DNA of 8,345 nt, taken from NCBI GenBank assembly GCA_937889225.1, contig CALAST010000012.1:1-8345 (forward strand). The letters run 5' to 3'. Positions 1-5,393 of the stretch are shown one piece after another; the stretch's first letter is position 1; every line of letters starts with the position of its first letter. Position numbers and translations under genes: made by a program. Source of the stretch: an uncultured Lachnobacterium sp. (GTDB lineage: Bacteria > Bacillota > Clostridia > Lachnospirales > Lachnospiraceae). A model generated the notes under the pieces. It was not told where the DNA came from, did no database searches, and saw only the letters and a list, made by a program, of their open reading frames with translations.

Positions 1-175
1 TGATTTGTGGTTCGGCTATACTCGCAAAACTACGAAAATCTGCCTACTATTTGTGCCTAATCAGTCATATTATTAGAAATAAAAAATTTAATTGTGCAAT
101 TTTAAGAATTTGCTCAAATATAGTATAAAAAATAAAAGGGAATATGTTTTAAAGTTTTGCTTTCATATTGTCTGT
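1..175. other. AT-rich intergenic DNA, no gene seen
   Basis: No credible coding region or RNA gene is visible here. The sequence is very AT-rich after about position 60 and holds the first copy of an 18-base repeat (listed separately at 108-125). The first 60 bases are less AT-rich and could be the tail of an upstream intergenic element cut by the window edge. I could not assign them. Confidence 0.5.
108..125 (+). repeat. 18-base direct repeat, copy 1, with internal dyad
   Basis: ATTTGCTCAAATATAGTA occurs here and again, identically, at 4102-4119. Its core ATTTG-CT-CAAAT is a small inverted repeat, the shape of a binding site for a dimeric regulator. This copy lies about 50 bases upstream of the chemoreceptor -35 box. 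Identity as an operator is inference; the exact repeat is seen directly. Confidence 0.5.
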
Positions 176-204
176 TTGACACCACATATATGCATTGTTA
201 TAAT
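176..204 (+). promoter_or_regulatory. Consensus sigma-A promoter of the chemoreceptor gene
   Basis: A perfect -35 box TTGACA (176-181) is followed after 17 bases by a perfect -10 box TATAAT (199-204), which also carries an extended -10 TG (196-197). Transcription should start near 211, giving a leader of about 65 bases before the ATG at 276. No convincing flagellar sigma (sigma-28 type) promoter was seen, although receptor genes in motile Firmicutes often use one. Confidence 0.85.
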
Positions 205-275
205 AATAGGTATAAATAGCCAAAATATTGTATATTTATAAGCAATCTTTAGCGAATATCATGAGGGGGAAAATT

Positions 276-1988
276 ATGAAAGTACGTAAAATCGGGATTT
301 TTAATCAATTATTTATATGGCTTGCCATACTTTTGCTGCTTGGAAATGGAATTTTAGGAGTGATTGTATATAATCGTTCCGAAGATGTTTTGTTTCAACA
401 AATTCAAATAAATGCGAAGAATATTGCACAAGGTGCAGCTGCAAATGTGGATGGAAACATATTTCAGCAAATTAATATTGGGGATGAAGAAACAGAAGCA
501 TATGCTCAAGTTATTGATGAGTTAGCAAGATTTAGAGATAATATGGAACTTGAGTATATTTATACATTACGCGAGGTGGAAAAGAATTCATTTATCTTTG
601 TTGTGGATTCTGACCCGGAAGAACCAGCAAGTATTGGAGATGAATGTGAACCAACAGATGCGTTAAGCATTACATTTTCAGAGGGAATGACAATGGCAGA
701 TGACCAGCCATTTTCGGATGAATGGGGGACGCATATTTCGGCATATAGTCCAATTTATGATGAGAGTAAAATTGTAGGGGCTATAGGTGTGGATATTAGT
801 GCCAACTGGATTAGTGAGAAAATGGCAGAACTGCGAAATCTTATTTTGCTTATTTGTGCAGGAACTTACGTAGTAAGTCTTATTATTCTTCAATTTATCA
901 TGGCAACCTTTAAGAAAAGTATGCGAAAATTAAACGATAAAGTGGAAGAACTTGCAAGTGGTTCGGGTGACTTGACAAAAGAAATTGATATCTATACGGG
1001 TGATGAATTGGAAGTGATTGCCGGAAATATGAATATATTCATTCGTCAGATTCGTTCACTCGTAAAGGATGTGGCACAATCCACGGAAAATATTATTGTG
1101 ACAGGGGAAGAATTAAATCAGACGGTAAATGATAATACGAAGATTATGTCTCATATGAATTCTGAGATTGCAGATATCAGCAGGAACATGGAAAAGAGCT
1201 CTGTTTCCAGTCAGGAACTATCGGAGAATTTATCTGAAAGTGCAGAGCATATTGCAGCGTTTGCAGAGAATGTAAATGAAATCCGAAAAATGGTACAGCA
1301 GGCAAATGAAAATGCACAGGTAACGTCTGCTATGGCAAAAGAAAACCGTAAAAATGCATTGGATTCCATTCATGCAATCCAAGAAAGAATGCAAAAGACC
1401 AGTCAGGATGCACAAAAAATTGAGCAGGTAAAACAGATAGCAGAAGAAATCAGCAATATTGCAAGCCAAACAAGCTTACTTAGTTTGAATGCTCAGATTG
1501 AAGCAGCACGTGCAGGTGAGATGGGTGCAGGTTTTGCAGTAGTAGCAACAGAGGTAGGGCATTTAAGCAATGATATTGATAGAGCTGTTGCAGAAATCAA
1601 TATGATTAATGTGCAAGTGTTATCTGCATTGGAAGCAATGATGGGTGCTTCGCAGGAAATGATTCGCTTTGTATCAGAAGATGTAGTAAAAGATTATGAT
1701 GCATTTGCTAATTTGGGAGAAGAATATGGCAATACAACAGACACTATCTTTGTGCAGATGGCAGAAATAGGTGACCAGAGTACGCAAATTTCGCATACAA
1801 TATCCGATATCAATAGAAATGTACAGGATATTACAGCTACAGTTACAATGACTGCGGAAAGTGCAGGAGAGATGGCAGAGTCTACAAATCAAATTGCGGA
1901 TAGTTTGGAAAGTTTAAAAGACACATCACAGCAAAATGCAATACATTCCGAAACTTTGAATAAACAAGTGAATAAGTATATATTCTAG
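276..1988 (+). CDS. Methyl-accepting chemotaxis protein with extracellular Cache-like sensor
   Basis: This membrane chemoreceptor should sense an extracellular ligand and control the CheA kinase through CheW. The predicted protein is 570 residues. Transmembrane segment 1 is at about 10-33, an extracytoplasmic sensor of about 150 residues ends in a VGAIGVDIS motif typical of Cache domains, transmembrane segment 2 is at about 188-209, a HAMP linker spans about 210-265, and a long coiled-coil signalling domain follows. The hairpin tip is clear (QTSLLSLNAQIEAARAGE, about 398-415, then GAGFAVVATEV). There is no C-terminal NWETF-like methylation pentapeptide. I chose ATG 276 because GAGGGGGA lies 5 bases upstream. 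The in-frame ATG at 228 has no ribosome binding site and sits only about 17 bases after the predicted transcription start. No che genes are nearby, so it is an orphan receptor; its ligand is unknown. Confidence 0.95.
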   Translation: MKVRKIGIFNQLFIWLAILLLLGNGILGVIVYNRSEDVLFQQIQINAKNIAQGAAANVDGNIFQQINIGDEETEAYAQVIDELARFRDNMELEYIYTLREVEKNSFIFVVDSDPEEPASIGDECEPTDALSITFSEGMTMADDQPFSDEWGTHISAYSPIYDESKIVGAIGVDISANWISEKMAELRNLILLICAGTYVVSLIILQFIMATFKKSMRKLNDKVEELASGSGDLTKEIDIYTGDELEVIAGNMNIFIRQIRSLVKDVAQSTENIIVTGEELNQTVNDNTKIMSHMNSEIADISRNMEKSSVSSQELSENLSESAEHIAAFAENVNEIRKMVQQANENAQVTSAMAKENRKNALDSIHAIQERMQKTSQDAQKIEQVKQIAEEISNIASQTSLLSLNAQIEAARAGEMGAGFAVVATEVGHLSNDIDRAVAEINMINVQVLSALEAMMGASQEMIRFVSEDVVKDYDAFANLGEEYGNTTDTIFVQMAEIGDQSTQISHTISDINRNVQDITATVTMTAESAGEMAESTNQIADSLESLKDTSQQNAIHSETLNKQVNKYIF

Positions 1989-2039
1989 GACTAAGTATCA
2001 CTTCTATCATTCATTAGCTAAAAGTGTATAAAAATTAAG

Positions 2040-2090
2040 AAAAAATCGTTACTTTTCACACCTTATTCAAATAAGGTGCAAAAAGTAACG
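2040..2090 (-). terminator. Long-stem intrinsic terminator on the minus strand
   Basis: Positions 2047-2067 and 2070-2090 are inverted repeats with 19 of 21 Watson-Crick pairs. On the minus strand the remaining two become G-U and the stem is followed by A then UUUUUU (plus-strand A-run at 2040-2045). On the plus strand the stem is followed by GGCGG, so it would not terminate the chemoreceptor transcript. No minus-strand protein gene lies upstream, which is part of the case for a non-coding RNA. Confidence 0.55.
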
Positions 2091-2187
2091 GGCGGTACCC
2101 ATATTCCAATCGCTTTTAGCGAAATGGGTACCGCTTTGGCTTGCTTTACGCATTCTTTCCACACCAATCAGCAAGTGATTGGCGTGG
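2040..2187 (-). ncRNA. Candidate structured minus-strand RNA, about 148 nt
   Basis: Read on the minus strand, the element is three consecutive hairpins and a U-run. Hairpin 1 pairs 2187-2176 with 2170-2159 (12 bp, 5-nt loop). Hairpin 2 pairs 2134-2124 with 2102-2092 (11 bp, perfect) and encloses a small perfect hairpin at 2122-2110. Hairpin 3 pairs 2090-2070 with 2067-2047 (21 positions) and is followed by six U (2045-2040). All three imperfect pairs in hairpins 1 and 3 are A-C mismatches on the plus strand but G-U pairs on the minus strand, so only the minus-strand RNA folds without mismatches. The loop of hairpin 1 can also pair with 2140-2144. I do not recognise the class. It could instead be a mobile palindromic element. 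Confidence 0.4.
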
Positions 2188-2193
2188 CTCTGT

Positions 2194-2222
2194 ACAGTAA
2201 CAAAAAATCAACAAAAATACAA
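2194..2222 (-). promoter_or_regulatory. Possible minus-strand promoter for the structured RNA
   Basis: On the minus strand, TTGTAT (2222-2217) is followed after 17 bases by TACTGT (2199-2194), with an extended -10 TG just before it. The -10 hexamer matches the consensus poorly (3 of 6), so the call rests on spacing, the extended -10 and position. Transcription would begin at about 2187-2190, exactly at the base of hairpin 1. Confidence 0.25.
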
Positions 2223-2240
2223 GGATTTCATAGAAAAAGA

Positions 2241-2270
2241 TAGACAAGTTGCATGATATAGGTGTAAAAT
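2241..2270 (+). promoter_or_regulatory. Candidate promoter of the GH79 glycosidase gene
   Basis: TAGACA (2241-2246) and TAAAAT (2265-2270) are 18 bases apart, each 5 of 6 to consensus. The -10 region lies in a 24-base segment (2253-2276) that recurs with 21 of 24 identities before the ykgJ-type gene (5338-5361), also just upstream of a ribosome binding site leader. That recurrence supports promoter function. It gives a leader of about 65 bases. Confidence 0.5.
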
Positions 2271-2290
2271 ATAAATATCAAAGGAATTGT

Positions 2291-2318
2291 TATTGTCAGA
2301 TATTTTGATTTGACAATA
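2291..2318. promoter_or_regulatory. 8-bp dyad in the GH79 gene leader (possible operator or hairpin)
   Basis: TATTGTCA (2291-2298) and TGACAATA (2311-2318) are perfect inverted repeats around a 12-base spacer. The element lies downstream of the predicted transcription start and 12 bases before the GGAGG at 2331-2335. It could be a roadblock-type repressor site or an mRNA hairpin near the ribosome site. No regulator gene is in the window to match it to. Confidence 0.35.
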
Positions 2319-2343
2319 CAAAGGGAAAAGGGAGGAGATACCA

Positions 2344-3873
2344 ATGGCTTTAACAATTAAACTTGAAGTAGAAGGCTTGAAAGAACTTCGTGAGATTAAT
2401 CCACTTATGATGTCTTATAACGTTGAGTTTGCAGAAGTTACAGGCGGAACTTTCTGGAAAGCTTACACACCGGAACAGATTGCAGGAACAGAACCTTTCG
2501 TAGTTAGACCTTCAGAAGAAGGCGGAATTACATCATTATACAAAGACTTAATGCAGGTTTATCCACCAATCGATTTATACAATGAAAAACTTCGTAAATT
2601 AACAAAAGATTTAGGCGAAGCTTGGGTTCGTGTATCCGGTACATGGGCTACTAAAACTTATTACGATTTTGATGGAACAACAAATGGACAGGTGCCGGAA
2701 GGATACTTAAACGTTCTTACAAAAGAACAGTGGATTGGCGTTCTTGATTTCGTAAAAGAATGTGGCTTAAAATTAAAAGTTTCCGTAGCAAACTGCCCGG
2801 GTCTTCACACAGCAGAAGAACCATGGCATCCGGCTGAAGCAGAAAAATTATTCGGATTCAGCAAAGAATACGGTGTGCCAATTCAGGCAGCAGAATTTGC
2901 TAACGAACCGAATATGATGGAAGAAACAGGTTTCCCAAAAGGATACAAAGCAGAACATTACCGTCGTGACCAGGATTTATTCTTCAAATGGTTAGATGAA
3001 AACTATCCGGAAGTATTAAAAGTTGGTCCAAGTACAACAGGTGGAGATAATGTAACCTTTGGAAAGAAAGATAATGGTGCAGGTGGTGTAGAACAGCTTG
3101 TTGGTGAAACAGTTGGATGTGATGACCTTATGGACGGAACACAAGTGCCACTTGATGTATTCAGCTATCACTACTACAACGGACTTTCTGACAGACTTGC
3201 TCCTGTAATGCCAAACGGACATTGGCAGCCGGAAGAAGCTACAAGTGAAGAATATTTAGATACAGCACTTAACTTCTGTAAGACATATATCCCATTCCGT
3301 GATAAATATGTACCGGGTGCTGAAATGTGGGTAACGGAATCCGGTGACGCAGGTGGCGGCGGAGATACATGGGCATCTACATTCCTTGATGTATTCCGTA
3401 CATTAAACGAACTTGGTGGCTTTGCATCTCTTACAAACGGTGTAATCTTCCATAACACATTGGCATCATCTGACTACGGCTTCCTTGCTCGTCAGGTATT
3501 TGACCCACGTCCAAACTACTTTGCAGTTCTTCTTTGGAACCGCTTAATGGGTACAAAGGTTTATGATTCTAATATCGAAAGTCAGGAAGGTGCACATGTT
3601 TATGTTCACTCTCGTAAAGATGGAAAAGATGGTTATGTTTACTTAGTAATCAATAACTCTCGTACAGAAGCAACAACAGTTGAATTACCAAAGAACGCAC
3701 AGCGTTATAAATTAGAAGGTCAGGATGGAAATATCCGTGCTACAGTTATGACATGTAACGGAAATCCATTAGTATTAGGTGAAAACTACGCACTTCCGGA
3801 AATTACTCCTGTTGAAGTAGAAGCCGGAACAGTAGAAGTTGCCCCTGCTACAATTGAATTCTTTGTATTCTAA
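2344..3873 (+). CDS. GH79 family (heparanase/beta-glucuronidase-like) glycosidase, cytoplasmic
   Basis: A 509-residue retaining glycosidase of clan GH-A, probably removing terminal glucuronic acid (or a related uronic acid) from small glycosides. The acid/base motif is FANEPN (E188) and the nucleophile motif is WVTESGDAGGGG (E332), with SYHYY at 274-278. The segment FDPRPNYF...LLWNRLMGTKV (386-406) and the C-terminal beta-sandwich ending IEFFVF resemble, from memory, the matching parts of human heparanase, which makes GH79 a better fit than GH30 or GH39. There is no signal peptide or membrane segment, so it acts inside the cell on imported substrate. A strong GGAGG sits 8 bases before the ATG. 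Codons are biased (Arg mostly CGT, many AAC and TAC) unlike the AT-rich chemoreceptor, suggesting high expression or separate ancestry. No transporter or regulator adjoins it. The family is quite sure; the exact substrate is not. Confidence 0.87.
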   Translation: MALTIKLEVEGLKELREINPLMMSYNVEFAEVTGGTFWKAYTPEQIAGTEPFVVRPSEEGGITSLYKDLMQVYPPIDLYNEKLRKLTKDLGEAWVRVSGTWATKTYYDFDGTTNGQVPEGYLNVLTKEQWIGVLDFVKECGLKLKVSVANCPGLHTAEEPWHPAEAEKLFGFSKEYGVPIQAAEFANEPNMMEETGFPKGYKAEHYRRDQDLFFKWLDENYPEVLKVGPSTTGGDNVTFGKKDNGAGGVEQLVGETVGCDDLMDGTQVPLDVFSYHYYNGLSDRLAPVMPNGHWQPEEATSEEYLDTALNFCKTYIPFRDKYVPGAEMWVTESGDAGGGGDTWASTFLDVFRTLNELGGFASLTNGVIFHNTLASSDYGFLARQVFDPRPNYFAVLLWNRLMGTKVYDSNIESQEGAHVYVHSRKDGKDGYVYLVINNSRTEATTVELPKNAQRYKLEGQDGNIRATVMTCNGNPLVLGENYALPEITPVEVEAGTVEVAPATIEFFVF

Positions 3874-3883
3874 TTGAAGTCAG

Positions 3884-3974
3884 GCGGTATTCACAATACG
3901 TTACCGCTATTTGTTCATAACCGAATAACCGCTTTGTGCTATGCACTTGAAACGAGGAATTTATTAATTCGGTT
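3884..3974. repeat. Hairpin-rich sequence downstream of the GH79 gene
   Basis: Several inverted repeats overlap here: GCGGTA (3884-3889) with TACCGC (3902-3907); AACCGAAT (3919-3926) with ATTCGGTT (3967-3974); and a small GTGC-TAT-GCAC hairpin (3936-3946). No T-run follows on either strand, so it is not a classic terminator. GGCGGTA and ACCGCTTTG also occur in the same order and at similar spacing at 2091-2138, on the other side of the GH79 gene. Confidence 0.4.
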
Positions 3975-4003
3975 TAAATTGCAAAAAGATAGAATGATAA
4001 TAA

Positions 4004-4042
4004 AATTTGAGGATAGAGAATTTACTTCTCTATCCTCAAATT
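4004..4042 (-). terminator. Perfect 17-bp hairpin terminator between convergent genes
   Basis: Positions 4004-4020 and 4026-4042 are perfect inverted repeats around a 5-base loop. On the minus strand the stem is followed by a U-rich tail (TTATTAT), fitting termination of the thioredoxin transcript about 140 bases past its stop codon. With no T-run on the plus side it may also slow or stabilise the GH79 transcript end, since the two genes converge here. Confidence 0.7.
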
Positions 4043-4101
4043 AGTTACGAAACAACAAAAGTTATATGAGATTGGTTTATTATATTTGTGCTACTTTCAA
4101 T

Positions 4102-4119
4102 ATTTGCTCAAATATAGTA
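4102..4119 (+). repeat. 18-base direct repeat, copy 2, with internal dyad
   Basis: Identical to 108-125. In this copy the inverted core extends to TATTTG-CT-CAAATA (4101-4114). It sits between the 17-bp hairpin and the thioredoxin stop codon, that is, behind a gene rather than in front of one, which weakens a simple operator reading. The remaining bases of 4043-4180 are AT-rich and show nothing else. Confidence 0.5.
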
Positions 4120-4180
4120 ATAAAAAGTGAATTGTGACACATAAAATTTGTTGAAAATACTTTAAACTTAAATAAGAAAA

Positions 4181-4495
4181 TTATAATCCAAGTGATTCAA
4201 TAATCGCATTCTTTGGCATAAATCCAACAGAGGTTTTTTCTAATTTTCCATTTTTGAACAGTAAAAGTGTTGGAATACTTGCAATTTTGTATTCCATTGC
4301 AAGAGCTTGCTGTTCATCCACATTTACCTTTCCAACTTTTACTTTTCCATCAAGTTCTTCTGCAATTTCTGCAATGATTGGGGATAACATCATGCAAGGT
4401 CCGCACCATGTTGCCCAGAAATCCACTAAAACAGGAATATCACTATTTAAGACTTCGCTTTCAAAATTTTCTTTGGTTAAAATTACTTCTGCCAT
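4181..4495 (-). CDS. trxA: Thioredoxin
   Basis: Cytoplasmic dithiol-disulfide oxidoreductase that reduces protein disulfides and is recycled by thioredoxin reductase, which is not in this window. The 104-residue protein has the usual family length. It shows the active site W30-C31-G32-P33-C34, buried D25, helix proline P39 and the cis-proline in SIPT (P75), all in expected places. AAAGGAG lies 8 bases before the ATG at 4495, and a possible extended -10 promoter (TGTTATACT) lies about 50 bases upstream, so it is probably a single-gene unit. The neighbouring acetyltransferase is on the same strand but 197 bases upstream, with its own promoter. Nothing is missing or odd in the sequence. Confidence 0.96.
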   Translation of the reverse strand: MAEVILTKENFESEVLNSDIPVLVDFWATWCGPCMMLSPIIAEIAEELDGKVKVGKVNVDEQQALAMEYKIASIPTLLLFKNGKLEKTSVGFMPKNAIIESLGL

Positions 4496-4540
4496 AATGT
4501 ACTCTCCTTTATTTTTAATAATATTAATCTTATGGTCTAT

Positions 4541-4549
4541 AGTATAACA
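4541..4549 (-). promoter_or_regulatory. Extended -10 promoter element of trxA
   Basis: On the minus strand the motif TGTTATACT (4549-4541) is a TGn-extended -10 box, about 45 bases before the start codon. No good -35 box is seen at the right spacing, which extended -10 promoters tolerate. Confidence 0.5.
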
Positions 4550-4570
4550 TATTTTGAAAAAATGAATGTG

Positions 4571-4674
4571 ATAAAGTTACAAATTTTATAAAAACTTTAT
4601 TTCATTAAAAGCGTAGCGAAAACTAATTATAAATATCTGCTTAAAGATGCTCCTTTGGGTTAAAAATAAAGTTT
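4571..4674. repeat. Overlapping AT-rich inverted repeats between trxA and the acetyltransferase gene
   Basis: AAACTTTATTT (4592-4602) is perfectly complementary to AAATAAAGTTT (4664-4674) across a 61-base spacer, and its core can alternatively pair with ATAAAGTT at 4571-4578. No clear terminator for the acetyltransferase gene is visible. This is the only secondary structure in that gap and may serve weakly, or may be chance in AT-rich DNA. Confidence 0.25.
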
Positions 4675-4692
4675 GAATCAGGAATGTGGAAA

Positions 4693-5160
4693 TTATAAAA
4701 TTTTTTCCATACCTATCTTTTGAGGAACAAGACCACAAGCTTCATAGAACTTCATGGCACTTTCATTTAACGACCATACATTTAGTGTTACGTTGTAACA
4801 GCCTTCTGTTTTTGCAAAATCAAGTACAAAATCATAAAGTTTTCTACCAATATGCTGTCCTCGTTTGTTTTCATCCACACAAAGGTCATCAATATAAAGA
4901 GTTTTAATATCCGTAAGGATATTGTCATTTAAATGTTGTTGGAAAATGCAGAAGGCATATCCGAGGACTTCGTCATTTTCATTTACGCAAACAAAGATGG
5001 GACGGGAATTGTCTGCGATAAGAACTTCTAATTCTTCGTGAGTATATTTTTGGCATCCGCCTTTAAAAAGGTCCGGACGACCATTGTGATGCACTTCCAA
5101 TACCTGACGAAGCAGAGATTGGAGACCATTTATATCATTTGTAGCAGCTCTTCGAATCAT
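4693..5160 (-). CDS. GNAT family N-acetyltransferase
   Basis: Cytoplasmic acetyl-CoA-dependent acetyltransferase of unknown acceptor. The 155-residue protein shows GNAT motif A, with LYIDDLCVDENKRGQHIG at 88-105 where R100-G101-x-x-I104-G105 binds the CoA pyrophosphate, and motif B, with NESAMKFYEACGL at 132-144 including the usual tyrosine. The reading frame extends upstream to 5214, but a promoter with its -10 box at 5208-5203 rules that out. ATG 5160 is preferred because GGAGA lies about 9 bases before it, and the alternative ATG at 5175 overlaps that ribosome site and has none of its own. It is divergent from the YkgJ-type gene and shares that intergenic region. Members of this family act on antibiotics, polyamines, peptides or proteins; nothing here chooses among them. 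Confidence 0.9.
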   Translation of the reverse strand: MIRRAATNDINGLQSLLRQVLEVHHNGRPDLFKGGCQKYTHEELEVLIADNSRPIFVCVNENDEVLGYAFCIFQQHLNDNILTDIKTLYIDDLCVDENKRGQHIGRKLYDFVLDFAKTEGCYNVTLNVWSLNESAMKFYEACGLVPQKIGMEKIL

Positions 5161-5202
5161 AATTTTATTCTCCATATTTCGTATTTTATTAGCATAAAAA
5201 AT

Positions 5203-5231
5203 AGTATAGCACACTTATAAAAATTCGTAAA
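5203..5231 (-). promoter_or_regulatory. Promoter of the GNAT acetyltransferase gene
   Basis: On the minus strand, TTTACG (5231-5226) is followed after 17 bases by TATACT (5208-5203) with an extended -10 TGC before it. Transcription should begin near 5196, leaving a leader of about 35 bases to the ATG at 5160. Confidence 0.6.
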
Positions 5232-5272
5232 TGTATTTGTAAGAAAGGATGGTATAAATAACAATAGTGTGT

Positions 5273-5310
5273 TACTGTATAGACAGTACTTAGCATTTAT
5301 TGCTAAGTAC
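5273..5310. promoter_or_regulatory. Two overlapping perfect hairpins in the divergent intergenic region
   Basis: TACTGT-ATAG-ACAGTA (5273-5288) and GTACTTAGCA-TTTAT-TGCTAAGTAC (5286-5310) are both perfect inverted repeats that share three bases, so only one can form completely. They lie between the two divergent promoters and just upstream of the -35 box at 5326. No T-run follows on either strand. They could be a regulator site or a repeat element. Confidence 0.4.
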
Positions 5311-5325
5311 GTATAAAAGACTTTC

Positions 5326-5355
5326 TTGATTATGAGTATGAAATAGATGTAAAAT
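5326..5355 (+). promoter_or_regulatory. Candidate promoter of the YkgJ-type gene
   Basis: TTGATT (5326-5331) and TAAAAT (5350-5355) are 18 bases apart. The region 5338-5361 matches 21 of 24 bases of the segment around the GH79 -10 box. The leader to the ATG at 5394 is about 32 bases. Confidence 0.5.
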
Positions 5356-5393
5356 ATAGATTATCATAGAAAATACAAAGATAAGGAGTAGTT

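Larger units (their letters stand above)
1989..2343. other. 355-base gene-free region between chemoreceptor and GH79 gene
   Basis: No open reading frame of note is present. The left half (about 2040-2190) carries three strong hairpins interpreted as a minus-strand RNA. The right half carries the promoter, an 8-bp dyad and the ribosome binding site of the GH79 gene. No plus-strand hairpin followed by a T-run is seen after the chemoreceptor stop codon, so how that transcript ends is unclear. Confidence 0.7.

Noticed and set aside
228..275. Longer N-terminus for the chemoreceptor from ATG 228
   Set aside because: It has no ribosome binding site and lies only about 17 bases after the predicted transcription start, whereas ATG 276 has GAGGGGGA at good spacing and begins directly before the first membrane segment.
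2040..2190. Plus-strand riboswitch in the GH79 leader
   Set aside because: No known aptamer motif is recognised, the stems carry A-C mismatches on this strand, and a promoter lies between the element and the gene.
3016..3458. Minus-strand reading frames inside the GH79 gene
   Set aside because: They are cysteine- and serine-rich shadows of a strongly biased coding frame, with no ribosome sites or recognisable motifs.
4571..4674. Switch formed by three AAAGTT/AACTTT arms upstream of trxA
   Set aside because: The arms are short, almost purely A/T and far apart; chance pairing is likely in DNA of this composition.
5161..5214. Longer acetyltransferase start at 5214
   Set aside because: The predicted -10 box (5208-5203) lies inside this extension, so the codon would not be on the transcript; ATG 5160 has the ribosome site.
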